From: JAVVFH01 sp032250585
GTDB lineage: Bacteria; Pseudomonadota; Gammaproteobacteria; Xanthomonadales; SZUA-36
Assembly (NCBI GenBank): GCA_032250585.1
Contig: JAVVFH010000156.1
Location: 1 to 8,317 of the forward strand
Direction: 5' to 3'
DNA: 8,317 nucleotides
A program made the position numbers and the translations under genes. This document shows, in pieces, positions 1-6,477 of this stretch. Positions within the stretch are counted from its first letter, which is position 1; the number at the start of each line of letters is the position of its first letter. Under the pieces are notes generated by a model that did not search any database, had not been told where the DNA came from, and was given only the letters and a program-made list of their open reading frames with translations.

Positions 1-1
1 G

Positions 2-202
2 CGCGCGTTCTCCGCGACGCTGGCGCGCAACGGCTATCTCGCGGTGTCGTTCGATTCCCTCGGCCATGGCCGCAACCCCGCCCCGATGACCGGCGACGTG
101 ACGGCGGAGGACGGCGCCACCGCCGCGCTGGTGGCCGAACAGGCCGGTGGCGCCGGGAAGCGTGCTGCCGACCGGGACGGCGCGGTCGCGGCGGCCTTGT
201 GA
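2..202 (+). CDS. Alpha/beta-hydrolase fragment (5' and 3' incomplete)
   Basis: The plus frame is open from the left edge to a TGA at 200-202. Its first ~47 codons read like the strand-beta region of an alpha/beta hydrolase: an ARNGYLAVSFDSLGHGRNP stretch, then a GDVTAEDGATAALVAEQ stretch. This matches the typical segment shortly before the nucleophile elbow. The family resemblance stops near base 142. The remaining ~20 codons (AGGAGKRAADRDGAVAAAL) look like antisense of the minus-strand nuclease gene. The nucleophile GxSxG, acid and histidine are all missing, so this is only a piece of an enzyme whose substrate cannot be inferred. The family call rests on pattern memory and is fairly firm. 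Whether the fragment belongs next to its neighbour is doubtful. Confidence 0.6.
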   Translation, partial: RAFSATLARNGYLAVSFDSLGHGRNPAPMTGDVTAEDGATAALVAEQAGGAGKRAADRDGAVAAAL

Positions 203-883
203 TTCATGGCCCAGTTCGGTGCGAATCGCGCGCGCATCGTTCTGCGCGGCGATTCGCCCCGCCGCATCGCCGGGCTCGGCGATTTCGGTCGGAACGCGCA
301 GCACGCCGCCGGAACTGAGCGTGAGGCCGCCATTATACAGGTAGTAAACGTCGCTGACGGTCAGCTGTTGGGAAAACTCGGCGCGCATGCCTTCCACGGC
401 TTCACGCTGTTCGGCGGCCATCGGCAGCTTCACGGGGGTCAGCGGCAGTTCGGCCGCGGTGCCGCACAGTTCGTGAGCGGAAAGGTCGACCAGGGCTGTC
501 AGCGTGTCCGGCGAATCGCCGAGCTCTGCGACGCGGCCGTGCAGCAGCATTTCGTTGCCCGGCTGCACCACCGTGGCGAGTTCGGCGTCGGCGATGAAAA
601 GAGCGCGCGAGGCCGGCCCCGGAGGTTTCCGGCCGGCTTCCTGCAGCCAGAACCCGCGGCCCGTTTCCAATTGGGTCACGACGCCGCGTACGCTGGTCGC
701 GGTTCCGTTGTGCGCAGAACGCTCACCCGTGCCCTGGATCGCGCTGATCGCCTGACCGGGGGCTGCACAGGGAGCAGTCGGGGGCGGCCCCGGTGGCTTT
801 GGTTCACAACCCGCCGCGAACAGCAGCCCCGTCAGCGCGACGGGCAACGGGTATTTGGAAAGAGGTGGGCCGCAAAGCTTCAA
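2..883 (-). CDS. ExeM/NucH-like extracellular nuclease, N-terminal part, lipoprotein signal (3' incomplete)
   Basis: The frame reads from a TTG at 883-881 to the left edge, about 294 codons. No in-frame ATG or GTG gives a better N-terminus. A GGAG lies only 2 nt before the TTG, so the start is uncertain. Residues 1-26 form a lipoprotein signal peptide: lysines at 2 and 10, a hydrophobic core, and a lipobox LFAAGC with Cys26. Residues ~44-82 (AISAIQGTGERS, then VRGVVT and GFWLQE) and ~100-215 (GRVAELGDSPDTLTAL, LTVSDVYYLYNGGLTLSSGG, LRVPTEIAEPG) match the OB-fold region that precedes the endonuclease/exonuclease/phosphatase domain in ExeM/NucH secreted nucleases. The catalytic domain would lie further on and is absent. 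Resemblance fades near base 142, where the hydrolase fragment begins on the other strand. The TTG is 7 nt beyond the cytochrome stop, so co-transcription is likely. The protein would be exported and may act on extracellular DNA; that role is inferred from the family. Confidence 0.62.
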   Translation of the reverse strand, partial: MKLCGPPLSKYPLPVALTGLLFAAGCEPKPPGPPPTAPCAAPGQAISAIQGTGERSAHNGTATSVRGVVTQLETGRGFWLQEAGRKPPGPASRALFIADAELATVVQPGNEMLLHGRVAELGDSPDTLTALVDLSAHELCGTAAELPLTPVKLPMAAEQREAVEGMRAEFSQQLTVSDVYYLYNGGLTLSSGGVLRVPTEIAEPGDAAGRIAAQNDARAIRTELGHESQGRRDRAVPVGSTLPGATGLFGHQRGGGAVLRRHVAGHRGGVAAMAEGIERHREIAVARQRRGERA

Positions 884-890
884 GACTCCG

Positions 891-1382
891 CTACGGCAGC
901 ATGTGCTCGACCGCGGCACGCATCTGTTCATCGGTCAGCGTCGGGTTTCCGCCGCGCGGCGGCATGGCGTTGTAGCCATTGATGGCGTTGGTGACCAATT
1001 GCTCCAGGCCGCGTTCCTCGAGCCGGGCGCGCATGTCGTCCGAACCTTTGATGGGAGCCCCGGCGACACCCGCGTCGTGGCAGGTCTGGCACAAGCCGCT
1101 GTATACCTCTTTTCCGTCCACGGTGGCGATATCCGCAGGGTCCGGCGCGGCGGCGACGGTCTGCTGTTCGGCCAGCGCGGCCGCACCTTCGGCACCGACA
1201 CGTACGCCGGCGACAGGCTCGATCCGCTGTTTGAGCAGGATCCTTTGGCTGGGGTTGATGTTTTCGTCCGGTTTATACTGCATGCTGCGCGCCAGAAACA
1301 GGAGTGCGATGGTCAGCACGATAAATCCGATAATCACTCCGGTGAATTGGCGCATGAACATGCGGTCGTCATTGTTGCTCAT
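891..1382 (-). CDS. Membrane-anchored cytochrome c5-type protein
   Basis: This encodes 163 residues. A short cytoplasmic N-terminus leads into one transmembrane anchor at about residues 13-32 (GVIIGFIVLTIALLFLAR). An Ala/Pro-rich linker follows, then a class I cytochrome c domain from about residue 86. The haem-binding CQTCH is at residues 98-102. Met140, in the NAMPPRGGNPTLTDEQM segment typical of cytochrome c5, is the expected distal ligand. The haem domain should face the periplasm and shuttle electrons between membrane complexes; the partner cannot be told from sequence. The ATG start has an AGGGG about 7 nt upstream, which supports it. The nuclease-like lipoprotein gene follows 7 nt after the TAG stop. 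No truncation or missing ligand is seen. The fold call is secure; the exact physiological role is unknown. Confidence 0.92.
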   Translation of the reverse strand: MSNNDDRMFMRQFTGVIIGFIVLTIALLFLARSMQYKPDENINPSQRILLKQRIEPVAGVRVGAEGAAALAEQQTVAAAPDPADIATVDGKEVYSGLCQTCHDAGVAGAPIKGSDDMRARLEERGLEQLVTNAINGYNAMPPRGGNPTLTDEQMRAAVEHMLP

Positions 1383-1445
1383 TGGAACCCCTGAAAAAGC
1401 TCTGAATTAAGCCCACCGCTCTTCGCAACGGCGCGCCAGCGCGGT

Positions 1446-1474
1446 AGTATAACTGCTGCACCGACCTGCCGGAA
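1446..1474 (-). promoter_or_regulatory. Candidate promoter of the cytochrome c5 gene
   Basis: On the minus strand a TATACT (1451-1446) matches the -10 consensus at five of six positions. It lies about 64 nt upstream of the cytochrome ATG. The hexamer 17 nt further upstream is TTCCGG (1474-1469), a poor -35. The spacer would thus hold divergent promoters for the cytochrome operon and the tRNA. This is inferred from the motif only. Confidence 0.35.
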
Positions 1475-1485
1475 GCGTTCCCTCG

Positions 1486-1523
1486 TTTACTTCAACGCAC
1501 TAAAACCGCTAAACTACGCGCCC
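1486..1523 (+). promoter_or_regulatory. Candidate sigma-70 promoter of tRNA-Arg
   Basis: TTTACT (1486-1491) and TAAACT (1510-1515), 18 nt apart, each match four of six consensus positions. The bases after the -10 (acgcgccccgg) are GC-rich, as in discriminators of stable-RNA promoters under stringent (ppGpp) control. The predicted start near 1522 would give a leader of about 40 nt before the tRNA. This is inference from pattern. Confidence 0.42.
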
Positions 1524-1563
1524 CGGTGTACCCGGTTGCAACTGCAGCAAAAAACCCGTTTCA

Positions 1564-1640
1564 GCGCCCGTAGCTCAGCTGGATAGAGTACTGCCCTCCG
1601 AAGGCAGGGGTCACAGGTTCGAATCCTGTCGGGCGCGCCA
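1564..1640 (+). tRNA. tRNA-Arg, anticodon CCG
   Basis: This is a complete 77-nt cloverleaf with encoded CCA. The acceptor stem is GCGCCCG (1564-1570) with CGGGCGC (1630-1636), then discriminator G1637 and CCA at 1638-1640. The D stem is GCTC/GAGT with one G-U pair. The anticodon stem is CTGCC/GGCAG with loop CTCCGAA, so the anticodon CCG lies at 1598-1600 and reads the CGG codon. The T stem is ACAGG/CCTGT with loop TTCGAAT. The sequence closely resembles the E. coli argX tRNA as I remember it. A single gene is present, followed directly by a terminator. Confidence 0.97.
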
Positions 1641-1648
1641 TTTAAATC

Positions 1649-1682
1649 AACGGGTTACGTCTTATGGATGTAGCCCGTTTTT
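1649..1682 (+). terminator. Rho-independent terminator of tRNA-Arg
   Basis: AACGGGTTAC (1649-1658) pairs with GTAGCCCGTT (1670-1679), with one G-U wobble, across an 11-nt loop. The stem runs into a T tract ending at 1682. It lies 8 nt after the tRNA CCA. The minus-strand SuhB-like reading frame ends inside this hairpin. Confidence 0.85.
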
Positions 1683-1769
1683 CGCGCTGACACAGTTCCG
1701 GGTCATTATCAGCAGGTCGCCGGCCTTGTGGGCGGCTTCGATGGCGGTATTGATGAACGGGTGGGTCAA
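1662..1769 (-). pseudogene. SuhB (inositol-1-monophosphatase) N-terminal remnant
   Basis: From a TTG at 1769-1767 the minus frame encodes 35 residues and stops at TAA (1664-1662). The first ~21 (MTHPFINTAIEAAHKAGDLL if TTG is read as Met) closely match the SuhB N-terminus, for example the MHPMLNIAVRAARKAGNLI pattern of E. coli. After that the resemblance ends and the frame runs into the tRNA terminator. The usual length is about 265 residues, and all the metal-binding phosphatase motifs are missing. On this reading, a rearrangement near base 1700 removed most of the gene. The match is short, so coincidence is possible but unlikely. No function is expected. Confidence 0.5.
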
Positions 1770-1857
1770 GGTCGATTCGCCGGATTGCGGGAGTCCGGAA
1801 TGTTAGCAGATCGACCGGATTCTGGCCCCGGCACCACCTGGTGGGCCATGCGGACAG

Positions 1858-1873
1858 GTCGGGTTTACCCGAC
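1858..1873 (-). terminator. Hairpin after the TolB/TPR gene, possible weak terminator
   Basis: GTCGGGT (1858-1864) and ACCCGAC (1867-1873) form a perfect inverted repeat. Read on the minus strand it begins 8 nt after the stop of the 716-residue gene. No T tract follows, so it may only stabilise the 3' end or not function at all. Confidence 0.3.
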
Positions 1874-1881
1874 AGTTGGGT

Positions 1882-4032
1882 TCAGTTGCCGGACACCGGA
1901 AGCCTGCCATTCTCGAACACCATGGAGGTCCTTGGGCTGCGCGCAGCTTCACCGAGAATGCGGCAGTCGGTCAGGGCGTGCAGCCCACCAAGCGCGCCGA
2001 ATGTCATGAGCAGTCCATTCTTGCGGGCCTGCTCGAGCCGGTTGGCGGCGTCTTCCAGACGCCCGGCAACGGCGTGGTTTGCGGCAAGAAACAGACTCCG
2101 GCTGGCTGGATCCAGCGTCGTCTCGACGGAAATCACGCCGGCCAGGTGGCGGTCGAGCAGCCGGTTCGCTTCCTGCTCTCGGCCCGATTCCCTCAAGGCC
2201 AGCGCGTACCAGGGGGCATACTCCCATGCGACCGGTCCGAGCAACGGTCCGGGGTCCTTGAGCCAGTCAGAAAAGTGGCGGTCAAATGCCGACGCAGCAT
2301 CGCCGAACTCACCCGCCTGAGCGGCGAGCTGACCCAGCAGCAGGGCATTTTCCGGACCCTCTGCGTCGAGAACCTTCCAGGCATGGCGGTAAGCTTCCTT
2401 GAATTTGCCGGAAAGGGTCGCAGCCCAGGCTTCGCTCAGGTTTTCGCGGCTTTCGTCGTCGTCAGCGGCCGTCAGCAAGGCCACTGCATCTTCCATGCGG
2501 CCGGTGGAAGCGAGCAGTCGGAGCCTGAAGAGTCGTGTCTGGCGCCCGGGTTGCTCGATACCGCTCAAGCTTTGCAGGGCCGCCTTTGGCTGGCCCCGTG
2601 CCAGTGCGATCCGTGCGGCCACTATTGCCACGACTTCCGCGGGAGCATCGATCGAGCGCATGCTCTCCAGGGTTTGTTCTGCTTCCTCGGTTCGGCCCAT
2701 CGCTGCGAGAGCCTCGGCCATGACTCGTTGCAGCTCGCGATCAAGCGGGTTGATATCGAGGGCTCGATGGCCGGATTCGGTGGCGCAGGCGAAATCGCCG
2801 AAGTTGAAACAGTGTCTTGCACGCAGGCCAAGCAGCACCGGGTCTCCGGGAAACCGCACCAGCGCGTGATCGAGGTTGTCAAGCACGTGTGCAAAATCCG
2901 CTGCGCGCCCGCGCCGATAGGCGGCCTGGCTTTCGGCCCAGGTGCGCCAGCGCAGTACCCGGCGAGACTCGGGGGCAAGGGAGATGGCCCGCTCCAGCAA
3001 GGCGTGACCGCTGCTATACTGCTGATTGTGGTCCGCGGTATCGATTTGCGCCTGGCGCAGGATTGCAACTCCCCGGGCTGCCTGTACCTCGCCCGACTGG
3101 GGCGCCTTCTCGGACAGGCTGGCGGTCAACTCGCGGGCCTTTTGCAGACGCTCCTTGCCGCCGTGCCGAAGGGCTCCGAGCACGCGGAACCAGTCCTCGG
3201 CCTCGCCACCGGTGAAATCCGTTCCGTTCGCCTCCGCCAGCCTGGCGCCGGCCGCCGAGGCCAGATTCCGGGCAATTCGCTCCAGTGCCTCGTCGAGCTC
3301 TGCCGGGGGTACTTGTTCGGAATGTGTCGCCAGTGCCTCGTGGTCGAGGTGGCGTACCAGTTGGGCCGTGATGATCAGGAGATCGCCGCTACGCCGCAGG
3401 CTTCCTTCCACGATTCGATCGACATTCAGTACGGAATGCAGCTCGGCGCCCGGGCTATCATCACCGTTCAGCTCGAATGTCGAGCTCATGCCAATTACCC
3501 GCAACGAGCTGGCGGATTGCAGCCGGTCGGCCAGCGCCGTCGCGAAACCTTCGGCCAACAGCCGGTGATCGGGGTCCGGGTTGAGCGATACAAATGGAAC
3601 GACCGCTACGGTTTGCTCCTCGCCGTTTGCTTCCATCAGCGTGGATACGTCTTCGGCCGTGATCAGCTGCATGCCGATAAGCCAGCCGTCGCGGCCGATG
3701 CCCACCAGCACCACTGCGAATACCAGTGCAATGATGGTGATCGAGTCCACGATCCGGGGGCCGCTGCTTTCTTGTAGCTTGCGCTGCTCGTGATCGAGGG
3801 TGCTGGTACGGCGCAACCCGCGCGGCGTGATCTCATACAGCCAGGCGGCGGTAATGGTGACCGGAAAACCGATGGCCAGAATGACGAACACCGCCCTGAG
3901 CAACCAGTCGGGCGAGTCGAACGCCGGCAGGACCAGCCCAGCGCCCTGTGCGAGCACCCATGCGGTCACGACGTAGGCCGCGGACGCGCGGAAGATGTTA
4001 CGTCGCTTGAGTTCGTTGAGTAGCGTCTGCAT
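1882..4032 (-). CDS. Inner-membrane protein with TolB-like domain and TPR-type repeats
   Basis: I set the start at the ATG 4032-4030, giving 716 residues. An AAGGG lies about 4-5 nt upstream, and the protein then opens with the family's usual N-terminus (MQTLLNELKRRNIFRASAAYVV). An upstream ATG at 4167 would add 45 unrelated residues. Three transmembrane segments lie at about residues 17-37, 44-66 and 95-112. Residues ~140-228 (TVAVVPFVSLNPDPDHRLLAEGFATAL, VLNVDRIVEGSLRRSGD, LLIITAQLV) match the TolB/FlgO-like N-terminal domain found in many sensor-like proteins. From about residue 300 to the end, Ala/Leu-rich helical pairs with TPR character follow (e.g. LLERAISLAPES, HRALDINPLDRELQRVMAEALAAMGRTEEAEQTLE). 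Three membrane spans from a cytoplasmic N-terminus would put the TolB/TPR part in the periplasm. No DNA-binding or cyclase domain is seen. The role is probably scaffolding or sensing, but the exact function is unknown. Confidence 0.88.
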   Translation of the reverse strand: MQTLLNELKRRNIFRASAAYVVTAWVLAQGAGLVLPAFDSPDWLLRAVFVILAIGFPVTITAAWLYEITPRGLRRTSTLDHEQRKLQESSGPRIVDSITIIALVFAVVLVGIGRDGWLIGMQLITAEDVSTLMEANGEEQTVAVVPFVSLNPDPDHRLLAEGFATALADRLQSASSLRVIGMSSTFELNGDDSPGAELHSVLNVDRIVEGSLRRSGDLLIITAQLVRHLDHEALATHSEQVPPAELDEALERIARNLASAAGARLAEANGTDFTGGEAEDWFRVLGALRHGGKERLQKARELTASLSEKAPQSGEVQAARGVAILRQAQIDTADHNQQYSSGHALLERAISLAPESRRVLRWRTWAESQAAYRRGRAADFAHVLDNLDHALVRFPGDPVLLGLRARHCFNFGDFACATESGHRALDINPLDRELQRVMAEALAAMGRTEEAEQTLESMRSIDAPAEVVAIVAARIALARGQPKAALQSLSGIEQPGRQTRLFRLRLLASTGRMEDAVALLTAADDDESRENLSEAWAATLSGKFKEAYRHAWKVLDAEGPENALLLGQLAAQAGEFGDAASAFDRHFSDWLKDPGPLLGPVAWEYAPWYALALRESGREQEANRLLDRHLAGVISVETTLDPASRSLFLAANHAVAGRLEDAANRLEQARKNGLLMTFGALGGLHALTDCRILGEAARSPRTSMVFENGRLPVSGN

Positions 4033-4328
4033 GCTGCCCTTGGACCGTACCCCGGCGCCAGAATTCCGCGTTGCATGGATCAAGGGCAACCTCTGGACAT
4101 GCGGGGTGGCACCCGGGCGCGGCGCGCCAATGAACCCGGCCCGGGTTGAATCTTCGGAAGTCAGCACGGAAGCGTGGCGGATCCGAGCACTTCAGAGTCG
4201 ACTTCCGAGCTGCGGGCCCAATTGAGACGTTACGCAGTCCGGGCTGAGTCATGTTTCCGCAATCGGGCCTGGTCGAGCGCAGGTGGCGTAATGCCGGTCA
4301 ACGTCCGATCAGGTCGTCGCCAGCTGGC
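4033..4328. other. Upstream region of the TolB/TPR gene, no gene recognised
   Basis: I see no convincing gene in these 296 bases. Frames open on both strands lack family resemblance. The region should carry the promoter of the minus-strand TolB/TPR gene, but I find no strong -10/-35 pair. It holds a 15-bp near-perfect palindrome, AACCCGG-C-CCGGGTT (4133-4147), about 100 bp upstream of that gene's start. It ends with the palindrome GCCAGCTGGC (4319-4328), directly against the N gap. Confidence 0.5.
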
Positions 4329-4338
4329 NNNNNNNNNN
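4329..4338. other. Scaffold gap (10 Ns)
   Basis: Ten unresolved bases. Everything to the right (AbiE, IS91) is joined to the left half only by scaffolding. The true distance, and possibly the true adjacency, is unknown. Confidence 0.95.
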
Positions 4339-4369
4339 CGAATTGGACGCCGGTCGCTGCCGAGATCGG

Positions 4370-4461
4370 TTTATAAAAGGGCGGATTTGTACACCACCGG
4401 TCAATGATTCGGCAAATTTATAAACTAGCCAACAGTTTGCAGAAGTGCTATTTTACTAACC
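4370..4461 (+). promoter_or_regulatory. AbiE operon promoter and candidate AbiEi operators
   Basis: This AT-rich stretch contrasts with its GC-rich surroundings. TTTATAAA occurs twice (4370-4377 and 4417-4424). An inverted repeat AAACT (4422-4426) / AGTTT (4434-4438) with a 7-nt spacer sits just before an extended -10, TGCTATTTT (4446-4454). No good -35 is seen. The predicted start lies at or next to the ATG at 4462, and no Shine-Dalgarno sequence is present, so the mRNA may be leaderless. AbiEi antitoxins are known to repress their own operon by binding inverted repeats in the promoter; that these are the operators is inference. Confidence 0.5.
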
Positions 4462-5301
4462 ATGAGTGAGCAAAAGTACAAAAAGATAAACCAGCTAGCG
4501 AAAGACCTCCCGGAGGGCTTGCTCGCGGATGCCAAGTGGATGGAGCAGCACGGCTATTACGGCTCCCTGCGCACCAAGTATCTCGCCGCCGGCTGGCTGG
4601 AGCGGCCCACGCGCGGCGTTTATCGCCGTCCGCGTGGCGACCTCACGTGGGAGCAGGCCGTCATATCGCTCCAGTCTCTCATGCACCACCCCGTCACTGT
4701 CGGCGGTCGTACGGCTCTGGAGCTGCAGGGATTTGCTCATTACCTCTCTCACGCACAGCAGGAAGTCTTTCTGTATGGAGATAAGCCTCTGCCCGGCTGG
4801 ACCGCCAACCTTCCGATCGAGACCCGCCTTGTTTTCCGCAGCCGGCGACGCCTGTTTCCAGGCCTTGATCAAGCGCTGCCCACCGTCCCGCTTGATGGTC
4901 AGAAATTGCCCGACACCGACAAGACACTCTCTGGTGCGTTCCGCGTCTTTCCCTGGGGTCACTGGAAGTGGCCGCTTGTCGTTTCCACGGCCGAGCGCGC
5001 TGTCTTTGAGTTGCTCGATGAACTGCCCGATCGCGAGAGTTTCCATCAGGTCGATGGCTTGATGGAGGGGCTCGCAACGCTCAGCCCCCGCCGCTTGCAG
5101 GAATTGTTGGTCCAGTGCCGCAGCATCAAAGTAAAGCGGCTCTTCCTGTTCTTCGCCGACCGCCACAACCACGCATGGCTCCAGCGCATAAATCACGAAG
5201 ACATAGACCTTGGCAAGGGCAAGCGCATGCTCGTCAAGGGTGGCAAGTTTGACCCCACGTACCAGATAACAGTGCCGGAAGACCTTCATGGCGTTCAGTG
5301 A
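4462..5301 (+). CDS. abiEi: AbiEi-family type IV antitoxin / autorepressor
   Basis: This encodes 279 residues, a normal length for the family. The N-terminal winged helix-turn-helix spans about residues 6-58 (INQLAKDLPEGLLADAKWMEQHGYYGSLRTKYLAAGWLERPTRGVY in pattern). A larger antitoxin domain follows, from WEQAVISLQSLM (63-74) and the VGGRTALELQG segment (80-90) through VSTAERAVFELLDELP (174-189). It ends with the conserved C-terminal KGGKFDPTYQITVPEDL (259-275). AbiEi proteins repress their own promoter through the wHTH and counteract the AbiEii toxin without a stable protein complex (type IV). The start is supported by the complete wHTH, although no Shine-Dalgarno precedes it. The last 14 bp overlap the toxin gene, a sign of translational coupling. 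No missing segment is seen. The family call is firm; the phage range is unknown. Confidence 0.93.
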   Translation: MSEQKYKKINQLAKDLPEGLLADAKWMEQHGYYGSLRTKYLAAGWLERPTRGVYRRPRGDLTWEQAVISLQSLMHHPVTVGGRTALELQGFAHYLSHAQQEVFLYGDKPLPGWTANLPIETRLVFRSRRRLFPGLDQALPTVPLDGQKLPDTDKTLSGAFRVFPWGHWKWPLVVSTAERAVFELLDELPDRESFHQVDGLMEGLATLSPRRLQELLVQCRSIKVKRLFLFFADRHNHAWLQRINHEDIDLGKGKRMLVKGGKFDPTYQITVPEDLHGVQ

Positions 5302-6208
5302 GGTCTACACGCGCCAGGTAGCCCTTTTGGTCAGAACGCTGCCCTTTGTCGCCGAAGAGGATTGCTTCGCCCTTAAGGGCGGGACCGCGATTAATCTCTT
5401 CCTGCGCGACATGCCGCGCCTGTCCGTGGACATTGATCTTGCTTATCTCCCCGTCGCACCGCGCGATGAATCGCTGCGCGCGATCGATGCGGCAATGAAG
5501 CGTATTGCAGGCCGCATCAGGGGCGGACTACGCGGCGCCAAGGTCAATGAAACAGCCCTCAAAGGTGAGGACACCGTTTACAAGCTCGTTGTGAGCCTTG
5601 ACGGTATTCAGGTCATCATCGAAGTCACGCCTGTGTTGCGCGGCTCAGTCTTCGAGAGTGAGACAAGGAGTGTTTCCGCTCCCGTTGAAGATGCATATGG
5701 CTTTGCCGAGATCAACACACTGTCGTTCGCGGACGTGTACGGTGGCAAGATCGTTGCCGCGCTGGACCGCCAACACCCACGCGATCTCTTCGATATTCAT
5801 GCTCTGCTGGAAAACGAAGGACTGGATGACCGGCTTCGCGAGGCTTTCGTTGTCTATCTCATCAGCCATAACCGGCCGATGCACGAAGTGCTGGGTTCAA
5901 GGCAGAAGGATATCGCCGAAGAGTTCGAGCGCGGCTTCGCCGGCATGACGAGCGCGCCCGTTGAGCTGTCCGTTCTCACGGACGCACGCGCGCGTCTCGT
6001 CGATGCGGCTATCACGAACATGCCCGGCGCTCACAAGGAGTTCCTCATTTCCTTCGAGCGTGGCGAGGCAGACTGGAGCCGGCTCAGTGTCGATGCCATC
6101 GCTGAGCTGCCCGCCGTCCAGTGGAGGATGCAGAACCTCGACGGACTGGCCAAAGAGCGTCGCAAGGAACTCGTCAGCGCTCTCGAAACCGTCCTGTCAG
6201 GAAAATGA
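5288..6208 (+). CDS. abiEii: AbiEii/AbiGii-family nucleotidyltransferase toxin
   Basis: This encodes 306 residues of the DUF1814-type nucleotidyltransferase family. Motif I is KGGTAINLFLRDMPRLSVDIDLAY: the GG(T/S) loop at residues 31-33 and the paired aspartates D48 and D50 that bind metal and nucleotide. A further acidic motif appears at IIEVTPV (E112). The family hallmark K154...R161...RDLFDI (165-170) in DVYGGKIVAALDRQHPRDLFDI is intact. All visible catalytic residues are present, so the toxin should be active. Related AbiEii/MenT proteins modify tRNA or bind GTP and arrest growth on phage infection; the substrate here is not determinable. The start ATG lies inside the antitoxin gene and has GGAAG 6 nt upstream. 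The operon ends here. An IS91-type element lies downstream. Confidence 0.94.
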   Translation: MAFSEVYTRQVALLVRTLPFVAEEDCFALKGGTAINLFLRDMPRLSVDIDLAYLPVAPRDESLRAIDAAMKRIAGRIRGGLRGAKVNETALKGEDTVYKLVVSLDGIQVIIEVTPVLRGSVFESETRSVSAPVEDAYGFAEINTLSFADVYGGKIVAALDRQHPRDLFDIHALLENEGLDDRLREAFVVYLISHNRPMHEVLGSRQKDIAEEFERGFAGMTSAPVELSVLTDARARLVDAAITNMPGAHKEFLISFERGEADWSRLSVDAIAELPAVQWRMQNLDGLAKERRKELVSALETVLSGK

Positions 6209-6477
6209 CCTTGCCCCATTGGTCAGTTTTTGAGCACGGTAGAGGGTGGCTCAATCGGAATAACGCGCTGCGCACTCGCGAAAAGAGAGAACGGCAGAAG
6301 GCCCGACGACGGCTTGGGCGCGCATTCTGTTGCCGCGCCGGAGCCGTTTGCCGCAAGCTCTGGCGCAACCTGTAGCGTGGCAGCAGCGATGTCTTACGCG
6401 GATTCAGGGAGATTTGCTGCAGACAGGCAAGAGGGCCTGCCGAACCATGACTGGATTGATCCATCCATTCATGTCCA
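6209..6477 (+). other. Spacer between AbiE and the IS91 transposase, probable IS left region
   Basis: This stretch of 269 bases holds no recognisable gene; its open frames look like chance. In this frame a TGA at 6457-6459 closes anything upstream of the transposase GTG. The left (terIS-side) end of the IS91-type element must lie here, but I cannot place it because IS91 elements have no terminal inverted repeats or target duplications. No obvious terminator follows the AbiEii stop. Confidence 0.4.

Noticed and set aside
206..982. 258-codon plus-strand open frame opposite the nuclease-like gene
   Set aside because: Its translation is a His/Arg/Gly-rich shadow; the minus strand carries the lipobox and OB-fold patterns.
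1564..1640. tRNA-Arg as an integration site with a duplicated 3' end (attL/attR)
   Set aside because: I found no second copy of the tRNA 3' segment elsewhere in the window and no integrase gene.
1876..3777. 633-codon plus-strand open frame opposite the TolB/TPR gene
   Set aside because: It is the antisense of a well-supported gene with clear TolB and TPR-type patterns. Its own translation is Gly/Gln/Arg-rich and matches no family; long antisense frames are common at high GC.
4033..4167. N-terminal extension of the TolB/TPR protein from an ATG at 4167
   Set aside because: The extra 45 residues match nothing, and the family's typical N-terminus begins at the internal Met with a ribosome binding site.
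4174..4407. Open frame spanning the N gap
   Set aside because: It reads through unknown bases and shows no family pattern.
4495..5289. 264-codon minus-strand open frame opposite abiEi
   Set aside because: It is a shadow of the firmly recognised AbiEi gene.
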